Shown: positions 23,339-34,190 of the stretch, in pieces | Layout: every line of letters begins with the position of its first letter | How positions within the stretch are numbered: position 1 is the first letter of the stretch | Assembly: GCA_009193035.1 (NCBI GenBank) | Contig: SWDT01000016.1 | Coordinates: forward strand, 434,001 to 498,000 | DNA length: 64,000 bases | Direction of reading: 5' to 3' | Origin: Halicephalobus mephisto | Lineage: Eukaryota; Nematoda; Chromadorea; Rhabditida; Panagrolaimidae | Made by a program: the position numbers and the translations under genes | The notes under the pieces: generated by a model | What the model was told of the DNA's origin: nothing | Databases searched by the model: none | What the model saw: only the letters and a program-made list of their open reading frames with translations

Positions 23339-24834
23339 TTATTTGCGAGGAAGTTTTCTTACTACTGTAGATTCTGAAGATTCCAGTCTTCGTTTCTTTC
23401 CGGTTTTTTCTTGGCTCGAAGTTTTCTGAGAAGCAACGTTCCTGTTTTCTTTCGCTGCCTTTTCATTTTGAAGTTCTTGCTGCATTTCGGCAATAGCAGC
23501 GTCTGCATTGGCCTCCAGCATTTCCTGAACTTCTTTGGGATCTTCATGGAGAGCAAGACGATACGCTTGATAGAAGGAGTCAAACTCTGGGTCAGTAACC
23601 AATTCATAATCCTCCATTCCTTCGAACCACAGCTTGGCGAATTCATGTTTTGCGTCTGAAACCTCCCTGATCAGCTTGAGGAACTTCTTCTTTATGTACT
23701 CTTCATCGTCAGAACAAGTTGAGATTGCCGATTTCTCCTGGACCTTCTCTCCGTTTCCGTGGGAATCCTCGATAATCAAGTCGTAATCAGAGGCTTCAAT
23801 GAAGTTCTCACTAATCGCTGTCAATTCGGCCAGATCAGATAGCGTTGTAGGCTCAGGATCGATGAGTCCTTGGGTGGAGGTATTGATGACAGCAGATTGG
23901 TTGAGGAAACTACTATTATTCAACCAGTCTCTATCAGGATCGTATCCGGGCATTTGCTGTCTCAACTCTGCAAGTTGTTCCACGAGCTCTTTGGAGTTAT
24001 CCTCGACAACGGCGTAGATCTCAGAACATCCATTTTCCTCGAGAGATTTGCAAAAGTGGAGGAGTCCGGAATCAGACAAGTCTAAAAGTCAGAATTATGA
24101 ACGCTACCGTAATCAAGTGCCTACGGAATTCGACCAGTTCCCCTGAAGGATCAATCAGCAGAATCCTGTCCTCATTTTTATCAAAGTAGGCTTTGTCTCT
24201 GTACATCATAAAGTAATAAACGTGCTCTCTCTTCTTTGCTGGGTACATTTTGGCAGTGTAATTATGCGCGAAAGCAATGGGAATTACGGAAGCGGTCAAA
24301 TCAGTGCCGTTCCCGAGAGCCTTCTCCATTCTATCTCCAAAGTACGTCTTCAAGTAAGGTCCGCATCTTTCTCCGAAGGTTGTCGACGCCGTCAAGGCGT
24401 AATTCACCAAGTTGATCGTGAGTTCTGCGTTTTGGATATTCTGCGGCAGTAACAACTGATTCATCCTCTTCGATGCATCTTGAGTGGGCACAAACTGAGT
24501 AGGTCCAAAGAGGTGTTCTCCTGTATCCGGAACGAACGGACGAGGGTCGATTATCGGCAACTTCCTCTTAGACACCGCTACAAAGCCGTAAACTTCCCTA
24601 AAAACCCAAACTCCACATATAAAAACTCCAATTACCCACCTTTTCGTCAATTGATTCTTTTCAAGTTGGAGAACGTTCATTTGAGTCAATCCCAAGTGCT
24701 GGATTGCAAACAGGATCGAGTCTGGAATAACAATTCCTACAAGTTACCTATTACGAAATCTTACCGAGTGAAATCTCTGGTTTCAGCCATTCTTTCGTCG
24801 TAATTTTTTCATCTAACCAGTTTATTGTTCCCAT
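23339..24834 (-). CDS. Uncharacterised protein, 455 residues
   Basis: Not recognised. Exons 24834-24765, 24721-24640, 24597-24125 and 24081-23339 join in frame. The protein starts MGTINWLDEKITTKEWLKPE. The middle, about residues 50-210, looks folded, with blocks LPIIDPRPFVPDTGEHLFGP and REHVYYFMMYRDKAYF. After residue 210 it becomes acidic and helical (DYDLIIEDSHGNGEK, CSDDEEYIKKKFLKLIREV), and it ends in a Glu/Lys-rich coiled coil and a basic tail (KKRRLESSESTVVRKLPRK) that resembles a nuclear localisation signal. No signal peptide or membrane helix. The junction at 24125/24081 was chosen because it keeps frame with a 43-nt intron. Its position upstream of pcf-11 and the basic tail hint at a nuclear role, which is inference only. 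Confidence 0.75.
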
Positions 24835-25181
24835 AATGGACAGAACAAAGGATCAGGTGCAGAAAATCCAGAAAACAGATAAATTGGCGGGGATAAGTTC
24901 AAAAACGGCGAGAAATTTCGAAATCCTGCAGATTGCGCGCGATTGTTTTGGCGAGCATTCATTGTTTAAATTAGTTTTTTCCCGCCACAGTTTGTCGTGT
25001 GTCGGACAACCAACTCGCACTGATTCTCTTATTTCTTCCGTCTTTCTGCTAACGTGGAAGAATTATCTATTTTGCGATAACTTGGAGCTCGTTTTATCAG
25101 TTAACATTTAGTTGGGATCTTCGTATATTGAATCTATTTTTTTCTTTTTTCAATAATTTTTAAATGTTAGATTTCCAGAAC
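24835..25181. other. Divergent promoter region
   Basis: 347 bases between the ATGs of the minus-strand uncharacterised gene and the plus-strand RING gene. The left part is relatively GC-rich (GGCGGGGATAAG, ATTGCGCGCGATTG), suggesting a shared core promoter. An acceptor TTTCCAG lies at 25172-25178, three bases before the RING-gene ATG. Confidence 0.45.
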
Positions 25182-26649
25182 ATGAAATGCTCCCAGTGCT
25201 CCCAAGAACCGAGGTGTTTTAAGCCCACTCGAGAGAATCTGGGTACGATAGCCAGATGCGGAGTCTGTTTGGAAGTAATTTTTGTTTATTTTTGAAAAAT
25301 TTTGATTTTGAAATTCACAGCAATACTCGAAGCAGAAACGAGCCCCAGTCGTGACCCCATGTGGCCATACTTTCTGTCGCATATGTATATCCAAGATCTG
25401 TCGAGGCAGGGTCATCATCTGTCCAGTATGTCGTGAAGTCACGATGTTCGGTTTCGGTCAACTCGGCCGGGACGTTTCTTTCATGGGTAAGTATCTACAA
25501 TTTGTTACAGTTAACTGCTATTCATTTTTTCAGAGTTACTGGAGAAGAACAACCTCCTGGCTGACGACGATACTTCTGATCCTCATGCTCCATATCCAAA
25601 TTTCGACCTCGATCAATTTTCCGACCAAGAACTCGGGGGATTAGATGTTTCTGTCGTCACTCCGTTCTCGGATTTCTTTTTCAAGTTCTTGAAGGTTTTC
25701 TACGGACAGGTGGTTGAGAAGCTGATGAACGAATGCAGATTCCATGTTGGTATCGAGGATGATGCTACACTTTCGAATCATTTCCAGAAAGCAGCCATTC
25801 AATGGGAGGAAGTTCAAACCATGTTTGATCGGACCTTACGAGCACAAGAAGAGCTGCTGACCACTCTCAAAGCTTGGCGGAAACGAATGACCGAACTGAA
25901 TACTGATGATGATACAAGTATGCCGTCAGACTTGCTGTAAGTTGATGTTCCTCGTTTGATTCTAAAGTGTGTGTTTTAGGGATACGGAATACGTCGACGA
26001 TGACATGCTACTTCTGGATATAACCTCCCATCTGCCGTATAATCACATCACGAACAGAATTATTTCAGGGGAATTTGCAGAAGCAAACATTTCAAATGCC
26101 ACTATTCAAGATTTCCAACAACCCGGAAGTTGGCGTCCAACGTCGACTCTCTTTAGATCTCGGAGATTTTATAGGAATCCAGATATAGAGATGTTTGCCG
26201 GCGCTTTTGAAAGTGCTTATCGAGAACCATCTGAACCTTCAGAATCATGGTCAAATTTCGATGATTTTCATCCTGTTGAAACTGACTCAATGCCCTTTGG
26301 CTTTGAAAATAGGGATAATCCAGTTCAGGTGCTGTTCGACAATGCTATAATAAGAAATAGTTCTCGAATTAATAACCACAATAGCTTCAATCAAAACCAG
26401 ACTAGAAACAATCAGAACGCAAGGTATTCAAGAAATCGGAATTATAATCGAGGTAACAATCAAAATCGGAGCAATTGGAATAACAGAAATTACAATGACG
26501 AAAGACGAACTGGTGACAGTAATACAAGGAACAATTTACCCAACTCGGCGTTTAACAGAAGGGGTAATGGTGGGTATAGAAATGAGTTCATCAATGAAAG
26601 TTACAATTCTCCACATTCGAATTACCGGAATAATTATCCACGACGTTAA
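25182..26649 (+). CDS. RING-finger protein with Asn/Arg-rich C-terminal tail (probable E3 ubiquitin ligase)
   Basis: Exons 25182-25274, 25321-25486, 25534-25936 and 25980-26649 give 443 residues. A C3HC4 RING lies near residues 28-72: CGVCLEQYSKQK, then CGHTFCRICI and CPVCRE, with all eight zinc ligands present. A short upstream CSQCSQEPRC may add a further Cys pair. The middle (about 90-220) is acidic, then helical (VVEKLMNECRF ... LLTTLKAWRKRM). The last 90 or so residues are almost only Asn, Arg, Tyr, Ser and Gly (RNRNYNRGNNQNRSNWNNRN), a low-complexity tail of the kind seen in RNA-binding and condensate-forming proteins. RING proteins usually transfer ubiquitin from an E2; the substrate is unknown. 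The start follows an acceptor by three bases, consistent with trans-splicing. No close named orthologue was recognised. Confidence 0.82.
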
Positions 26650-26801
26650 GTATGTTTTATCTATTTTATCTGCTTAGTTTTTATGTAATTTCCCTTTTTA
26701 GGTAATCATTCCGTGCATGTATACGGGTACTGGAATATCCAATACTAATGCCTTTTTGACATTTGACTGCAATTTTTTATCAATTTTGATTAAGTATCGA
26801 A

Positions 26802-28484
26802 TTAGTTTTTAACAGGGTTATGCTGGAGCTCAATCTGCTGCCCTTCCAGTCCTTCGAAGAACTTTTTGTCCAAAAGGTACTCATGGCATCCTTCGACGAT
26901 TTCATGGAACCAGATTGCAAGACCAGCTCCACAAAAGGACACTGTCGCGAGGTTGAAGGGCCAAATTGGTCCCAAATTGTCTTCCATTAACGGCACGCTA
27001 GAATTTTTAATAAAAATGTTTATGAATTATTATGGGAAAACTGACTTGACAATGGGAGAGAAGATGATACTGCTCCATTCCATGCCGAGGGACATGGAGG
27101 CGATGGAGAAAGCGGCGCCGATGAGGAGAGTGAAGATTTCGATTTTGAGGAAGAAGATCTGAGGCAACATTAGGTTGGGTTTCTCTCGGAAGATTCCGGT
27201 GATCTGGAAGGGGTGATTAGGGAAGTGTGGATTTCGGGAGAGTTTGAATTGGATTGAGATGTTTTAGAATCTATTTTTAGAAGTCTTTAGTTCATTGAAG
27301 GAACTAATTATTGTTGTTGTGAAATTGTTGTGAAATTGTTTCGATATTGTTATATCTTTACTAGATACAGTATATAACGAAATATAGGACAATGTCAAAT
27401 ACAGACAACGCTCAGGGACCCTGTCTACCGTGATGTGTTCCTTTTTGTACTCTTCAGTAAAAAGAGGACTGTTTGGCCTCGGATGTGCTGAGTATCTCTG
27501 GTCGTGGAGAATACACGTCCAAAACAGATATGAAGTTTTGGATTTTTTGACTTCAATGACCGGACCGGCGATAACGCCATCGATCCAGAGAGATGCTTAA
27601 CAGTTTCGCAAAATTCTATCATCCTAATTTTACTCATATAAGCGCGCTCGCGTGTAAGCACAGCGGGTCTCGGTGTCCGACACGACCAACTTTTTGCAAC
27701 TTTTTTTCGCGTATAAATCCGTGTTTATATGGGTAAAATTCTATTAATTGTATTGGGTTTATATTTAATAACATATTTACTATAATTAATTTAATCACCT
27801 AAGTTTAAGGAAGAGAAAAGTTCGAAATAAACCGAAGAATCAATTTTTTTCGGACATTCAGGAATTCTGAAATTTCCACTGGGTTTTGAAATGCTCCAAA
27901 AATTTTTACGATTTTCAAGAAAACTAGAAATTTTTATGCATTTTTAAAAATGTTAAAATTTTGGATTTTAAAAGATTTCTAAATTCTATTTAATTTTCGA
28001 AATTTCTAGAAAATTGAAAAATTTTGCTGAATTTTAATAATTTAAAAAACATGGATTTTGAAAAATTTCGTTTTAATTGAAATTTGAATTTAAAAAATTT
28101 AGTAAAATTCCAAAGTGCCAAAATCGAAGACTTACCATGACGGTGGTCGTGATGGTGGCGACAATCAGGAATCCGATGCAGGTCAAGGAAGAGTAAAATC
28201 CAGTTAATCCGACGCTCAAGTAGAAATCTTTAGAAATTGCTTTAATAATTAATTTTTGATTAAAAATACTTACGAAAAAGAACAAAAACAGCGACGATCA
28301 AAACCAGGACCTCCAGAATCCCGGCTATCACGGCGGCAGTTCTGTAATGGAGCAAGTTCGCCGCAGGGGGTGCCAGATAGAATTCATCGTTTGGATTGAA
28401 GACGTAATTTCTTCTGCTGAAGTCTTTGGAGACTTCTCTAGAGGAATCAGAAGACGAACTGCTCGATGACGAATCTTCCGTCAT
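26802..28484 (-). CDS. Uncharacterised four-helix membrane protein
   Basis: Exons 28484-28274, 28227-28136, 27203-27046 and 26997-26802 give 218 residues. The N-terminus is a Ser/Asp-rich cytoplasmic-type tail (MTEDSSSSSSSSDSSREVS). Four hydrophobic segments follow: VIAGILEVLVLIVAVFVLF, GFYSSLTCIGFLIVATITT, IFTLLIGAAFSIASMSLG and LATVSFCGAGLAIWF. The C-terminus is hydrophilic (ELQHNPVKN). No family was recognised; the topology resembles small nematode tetraspan proteins, but no tetraspanin CCG motif is present. Exon 3 is joined after a 932-nt intron, and donor CAA/GTCAGT in exon 3 keeps the frame. A TTTTCCAG acceptor sits two bases before the ATG, and the gene starts 183 bases after the cpz-1 stop on the same strand, so it is a likely downstream gene of a two-gene operon. 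Confidence 0.72.
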
Positions 28485-28667
28485 TTCTGGAAAACGATCG
28501 AGAGGAAATTTTTCAGTCGGAATCTTGATCGATCGACGCGCAACCCATTTTGGATTTTTGACCCAGAAATTTCCTGAATGAGATGATTTTGGATTATTTT
28601 ACGGAATAATCGTTTAATTTTATTTTTTCAAATACAAATACAAGGAAAATTAATAAAGTAAGATTAC
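28485..28667 (-). promoter_or_regulatory. Operon-like intercistronic region with trans-splice acceptor
   Basis: On the minus strand AATAAA occurs about 45 bases after the cpz-1 stop, and CGTTTTCCAG/AA precedes the next ATG. The size matches nematode intercistronic regions, where the downstream mRNA receives an SL2-type leader. Inferred from spacing and signals only. Confidence 0.5.
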
Positions 28668-31600
28668 TCAAAGGTCGTCAACGACGGGATCAGCCCAGAC
28701 ACAGTCTTCTTCGATCTTCAAGTTGTACTTGCTGCCTCCGTCCTTGTAGTCAGAAGTCACGATTCTGAACCTATAACCGCATTTTACATCATTATAAAAG
28801 TAAAAAATATATACTATGAGATTTCGGAGATTTTTTGAATTTTAGATGATTTCGAAAATTTTTATAAAATTCTGGAAGATTTTTTGAATTTTCAGGGAGA
28901 TTTTAAGATTCTAGAAGTTTTTCTGAAGTTCTCAAAGATCTAGGACTTTTAATTAAATTTTATAACTTTGGTTGGGATTCTGAAAACCTCCACGAGATTC
29001 TGAAGACTCCAGAAGTTTTCACGAGATTCTGAAGACTCCTGAACCTTCTACTAGAGTTTATAAAATTCCATGATTCTGTGAATTTTCACAAGATTTAAAA
29101 AATCCTCTTTCGTCGAATGATCTAGAACTCTAGAATGTCCTATTAAATTTCTAAAGATTCCAGAACTTTCTACAGAATTCTGATTTAAGAATATTTGTGG
29201 ATTTTTATATTTAAAAAATTCGAAAACGCAGACTCACCATCCGAGTTCTCCCCAAGGAGTTCCCCAGCTATTTCTGCCGATCCTAAAAATAAATTTTAAT
29301 TCGTAAATATTATCGAAAATCATACCAATACTCTGTTCCTGAATCGTGATCAACGCCCCATCCAACAACGGAAATAATGTGGTCGATTCCTTCACTGGTT
29401 TCTTCGGCGTAAATTCCTCCGGCATAGCTGTCGAAAGCCTTCGTTGCAGCAATACCTGCAATATAATCACAATTTAAAAAACTAAAATAAAAAAAATACC
29501 GCAGGCAATAGGACCATTGTGGAAGATTTCAGCTCTCATTTTGTCTTTTCCATGGACTTCGCCGTATTCGGAGACTTTGTAAACAGTGTAATTTTGGATC
29601 GAGAAACAATCGGCCGGCCAGCAACTTCCACTAAAAAATAAAAAATTAAATAAAAAATAAAAATTAAAAAAAATTAAAAATTAAAAATTAAAAAAATTAA
29701 AAATTAAATAAAAACTAAAAATTTTAAAATTTAAAAAATTAAAAATTTAATAAAAATCTCGGAAAATTAACAAATTAATCTTTAAAATTCTGAATTTCTT
29801 ACTTCTAGTGTTTATCCGATTCTGGAACAGGATCCACTTTTTTAATTATTTTAATACTTAATATTCTTTTTTAAAACTGATTAACCACAAAACCTAATAT
29901 ATGAAAAAATCCTAAAATTCTTCATCTTAATCTTTATCCTGACTTGAGGAAAAATCCTTTTTTAAGTTATTTTAATACTTAATATTCTTTCTTAAAACTG
30001 ATTTACCACGAAATTTAGCATCAGAGAAAAATCCTAAAATTTCTTCATCTCAGTTTTTATCCCGGCTTCAGGAAAAATCCTTTTTTAAGTTATTTTAATA
30101 CATATCCTCTTTCTTAAATCGGACTTATTCATAAGCCTTGTCCCCAGAGGAGATTCTAGAGTTCTAAATTTACCTAATCACCCGACTTACCATTGGTTGT
30201 ACTTGTTGCATTTTCCGTCTCTGGCTTGGTAGTTGTTGCAGGTTTCGTGGGGGATGCCGTGTTCGTGAGCGTATTGGTAGACTCCTCCGGGTTCTCCTCC
30301 TTCACATGATCCAGTTCCACCACAGTCTATCACATTCTGGACAGACAGAAGTGCCGGAGGCCAGGCGTTCTTCCTCTTGATGTTGATTCTGTCAGCAAGA
30401 GCACTAGTCGATCCAAAAGCCCAACAACTTCCTAAAATTTAAGAATTAAAAAATATTTAGTCAAACCGACGAACCACAATATTGAGGAATATGCTGATTT
30501 CTGTCGACGGAAGCGTAGTTGACTCCGTCGACGTTCCTCCAGTCCCAGGCTCTAGGGAGAGCAGAAAAGTCATAATCGTCACGTTCGTAGACTCTTTGAC
30601 CAAGTCTAAAAAGTTCCAAAAGTACTGTAGAGGATACTGTACAATAAAGAAAAAGTTATTGACGGATTTGAAAAGGAGATTCTCAAAAGTAAAAATTTAA
30701 CGATTAAAGTTCGAGGAATTATATCAGAAATCGGATAATAAAAATTATAATTTTACATTATTTTCAGTTGGAAGATAAATAATAAGATTATTTGACAATC
30801 GAATAAACGCAAAATTTATGATTTTTTAATTAACAAAAAAGCAAAAACATGATCTGGAAAAATTTACTTCCAATTAGTAAATTTTATTTTTATTTTTGTT
30901 TTTCTAGAAAAAATTCGAAAGATTCTAATTTTTTGATATAAATATTCCTAAAAAGTTCTAATTCGATCCAGATCCACTTTGAAAATTCCAATTTGGTTCA
31001 ATACAGATCTTTCTAAAAAGTTCTAATTCGATATAAATATCCCTAAAAAGTTCTAATTCGATCCCGATCAGATTTAGGATAATTATTTTTTAAAAATTTC
31101 ACTCTCAATATACAAGTTTTAGGAAATTTTTATTTTGATCCAGATAAATTCAGAAATTTCCAAATTGATTTGGGAAAATTTAATAAAAATCATTTGAAAT
31201 ATTTTTAAAGCAATTTATAGTTCGTTCTGTAGCTTATTAGATACATATTCAGAATCCGTGTTTAATTTTTCCTAAACATCTTTCTATAACGATAGATCTT
31301 GCGATTTTGGGGAATTTCGTAATCAAAAGTTGAAAAAACGAAAAGTACTGTTATCTGTTTATCGATCGTCCATTTTTGGAGCTGATATGATATGCAGTTC
31401 CTCTAGCGACGGATAGACACAACTTCTTAATGCGTTCTTTATCTGACGATATCTTTTATATATAAACAACAACCCTGCAAAATTTGGTTCCAAAATGACA
31501 AGAACCCCTACCACCCTCGGCAGGGACTTTCGTGGTAGGACTTCGAATTCGGTTCCACCTCAGGAACACTCGATTTCTTCATCTTTGTTAATTTTATTAA

Positions 31601-32181
31601 TTCTTTTTTGTAATTAAGTGGGTTTTCACATTACTTACAATTGCATAATTAGTATTAAAAATAACCAAGTATAAAAATAAAAATTTGTGGATTATCTTAT
31701 TTCAGGAAAATTCGAATCCAGATTCTGAACGGATTTTTCGAGATTTTTGATACATAGTTAATTTCGAAAAAATTTGGAATATTTCCGTGCATGTTAATAG
31801 TGGGTTTCTACAGTAAGATTACTAGATATTCCAAAAGTTATCAATTTGCAAACATTTTTAAAAACATTTAATAAATAACAATTTTCAATTTGAGATAACA
31901 CAAAATTATTTTTTTTATTAATTTCTAAAATAATTTAATTTTTAAAATTTCGAATATCTTCCTTCTAGAACCCCGGCTCCCTTTACCCCGACCAACCTCT
32001 TTTCTCTCAGCAACCCCTTGTTAATTCCCTTCTTGTAGCATCCTCCGAGGTTGTATCTGCTCTTCCTGGACCCCTCGATTCTGTAGATGTTCTTCTTCTT
32101 GTGATGATGATGATGTTCATGTCCGAGGACTACTACCAGGATGACAGCGAGTAAAATACTCAAAAACAACAAACGGACCAT
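28668..32181 (-). CDS. cpz-1: Cathepsin Z (papain-family cysteine protease)
   Basis: A secreted or lysosomal C1 cysteine carboxypeptidase; in C. elegans CPZ-1 acts in moulting and cuticle remodelling. Seven exons (32181-31997, 30605-30475, 30431-30191, 29630-29500, 29455-29326, 29282-29238, 28770-28668) give 321 residues. It has a signal peptide ([20 protein letters not shown]), a short propeptide with the single Cys typical of cathepsin Z (GGCYKKG), then [20 protein letters not shown] and [13 protein letters not shown]: the HIP insertion defines cathepsin Z and the Cys of GSCW is the nucleophile. Catalytic His is in [11 protein letters not shown] and Asn in RNSWG. The protein ends [11 protein letters not shown]. 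The first donor (AAAAGAG/GTTGGT) joins REKR to [17 protein letters not shown]. Unusual: a His-rich stretch ([10 protein letters not shown]) right after the signal peptide. Confidence 0.92.
28815..29215 (-). repeat. Degenerate short tandem repeats in the last cpz-1 intron
   Basis: Variants of GAAGATTCTGAAGACTCC and AGATTTTTTGAATTTT recur at irregular spacing of about 30-45 bases. The same kind of TTCTAGAATTTTC-rich sequence is also seen at 42410-42600 and 63690-63790. Confidence 0.5.
29812..30121. repeat. Tandem repeat, unit about 121 bases, 2.5 copies, in cpz-1 intron 3
   Basis: Three repeats of TTTTTTAAGTTATTTTAATACTTAATATTC start near 29838, 29959 and 30081, separated by conserved TTTATCC.GACTT.AGGAAAAATCC and ACCACGAAA blocks. 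Confidence 0.75.
30606..31996 (-). other. 1.4-kb first intron of cpz-1
   Basis: AT-rich. It includes three close repeats of CCTAAAAAGTTCTAATTCGAT (about 30950, 31010 and 31043) and a stretch near 31340-31420 with higher GC. No exon seen. Confidence 0.5.
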
Positions 32182-32780
32182 TTTCCGTCTTTTCTGACAA
32201 GACGAATGAAGTGTTGAAATGGACAGTTAGATCAGTCACTTGACTGACCTAGGCCAGTTACACCAGTCCACCGATTTCTGATAATGTCTGATTCTCATAT
32301 CAACTGCCAATCAAGAACCAAAAAATTTCTCAATAAAACAGAGTGACACCGAATGGGACCAAAAGCAATAACTTTATCAATATCTAGTGTCCTAATATCC
32401 AGAAATTAATTTCATTTATTTTAAATTTTAAAAAATCTCGAAAATTTCCAACTTTTTGTAGGATTTAAAATATTAAAAAATCTCGTTTAAAATCGATTTT
32501 TCACTTTTATTCAAGAAATCCTATTCCGTCCCCTGAGGGCATGGATTTGTTTTTTGAATAGAAGTTTTTCAAAACAAGATTTTTAAAATACTCTAAACAA
32601 GCCCACAGTATTTTGAACTTGGTTATTCTCAATAAATTAAAACTTAAAATAACCAAAATTAATTATAAATAATAAAATAAATTACCTATATCCAGATAGA
32701 AAGACTAAAAATCAACCGTAAAAGCATAGACTAGTTATCATAAGACCAGAATAACCAATGTACCATAATTTTTGTTCTTT
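32182..32780. other. Region between ABHD2 and cpz-1 (both minus)
   Basis: Should contain the cpz-1 promoter and the ABHD2 3' UTR. A CTTGTCAG acceptor precedes the cpz-1 ATG by 12 bases. No RNA gene or further exon seen. Confidence 0.45.
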
Positions 32781-34190
32781 TTACTCCGACATGACTTGGA
32801 TTGTAGCTCCGGCCATCTGCACAATGAACCTGTCGAGCCAAGTAACGCTGTTTGGTTTCACACTTTTCCCTTCCAAGAATCCAAGATGTCCACCATGCTT
32901 CAACAATATGAATCCATGTCTCGGATGGGTGTTGCAGAGTTCCTTCACTGGCTGGAAGAGTACTTCTGGAACGATCGGGTCATCTAGTGCGTTGATGAAG
33001 ATCATTGGGGTTTCGATCGTTGGGATGAGATTAAGACAAGAAACCCATTTGTAGTAGTCGTTTACTGACTTGAACCCCCAGACTCGACGGCTGTAAACTT
33101 CATCCAGAACGAGGATAGACGTGGATCCCCAGAGCTTTTGTTCGTCGATGAGACCCGATTGAACATGAGGAAAAACTGCTCTTTTGTAGTTTCTTTTAAG
33201 CAGACGTTTCATGTTTTCGGTTATAATATAGTTGTAAATTCTACGACCATTTTCCCAGTCATGATAGACAGGTGCAGAACTGAAATATATTTTTAAAACT
33301 TAATTGACTCCATTTACTGAGAACTTACGCCATTGCACAATATCCTTGACAAACGGAGAGTCCAATCAGGATTTTCGGTCTTTTTTCTGCATCGACTCTA
33401 GCCAAGTACCTCGTAGTCACATTTGCTCCCATGCTGAACCCGATACTGATAAATTTCGTCGCCGGGTAAAGTTCGAATAACTTGTTCATCATGGCTTCCA
33501 GTTCATCAGTTCCTCCATAGCTGAAAATGTGGTTCGAAGTCAGTTGAACGTCCTTCAAAGCTCCAAGATGGTTCAGAACGGCACAACGATAACCATTCTC
33601 CTGAGCGTAGTGCACGAGGGTCCTGATGTAGTTCGATTCACTCGAATTCGCGATTCCTGGACACAGAGCGAGAGTAAAGTCGCCTAAAGTGGCTTTCGAT
33701 ATATAAACAGTGGGAAATAAACCAAGGACGAAGGTCCGGAAATTGACAAAACTTACCTTCAGAATCGTGTTTCGCAATCGGCTCAAACACATCGAAAGTC
33801 ACTGTTGTCCCGTCTTCGAGTTTCACCTGATGTCTCTTATCAAAGCACCGTTTCAATGTGGAATGTCCCAAAGCTCCATAAATAGCCGTCTGAATGTGTC
33901 CATTTCTTCCCCAAACATATGGCGGATCATACCTAAAAATAACACTCGTTTTTACTTTAAATGAAAGAAACTTACTTTTCTTTCAAAATATCACATTTAT
34001 CCAGAATGTCTTTTGTGTAACTGTCCTTCGTTAAGCTTTTTTCCCCAGTAACGACAACAGGAACGTCGGGGTAACTGAAGATTTTCAAAAACTTGATGGT
34101 CCAGAGAAGTAGAAGGAAACAGATGGGCCAAAACGGGGCTGGCCAGTAATCCGGATTTATCGCAGCAGATAATTGAGCGATATTCAGCAT
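32781..34190 (-). CDS. Abhd2: ABHD2-type alpha/beta hydrolase (monoacylglycerol lipase)
   Basis: Four exons (34190-33976, 33932-33757, 33683-33329, 33279-32781) give 414 residues, close to the 425 of human ABHD2. An N-terminal membrane anchor (PFWPICFLLLLWTIKFLKIF) is followed by VWGRNGHIQTAIYG, CPGIANSSESNYIRTLVHYA and NGYRCAVLNHLGAL, all family blocks. The nucleophile elbow is GFSMGAN, the acid is in FINALDDPIVP and the catalytic His in KHGGHLGFLEG. Human ABHD2 hydrolyses 2-arachidonoylglycerol and acetate esters at membranes; the same chemistry is likely here since the triad is intact. The start follows a TTTCGTTTAG acceptor by eight bases. The frame stays open about 96 codons upstream of this ATG without other support. 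Confidence 0.9.

Noticed and set aside
24836..25111. 91-codon plus-strand frame
   Set aside because: Sits in the divergent promoter between two supported genes; no splice link to the RING gene.
27425..27661. 78-codon minus-strand frame
   Set aside because: Lies within the 932-nt intron of the four-helix membrane protein gene, without acceptor or donor in phase.
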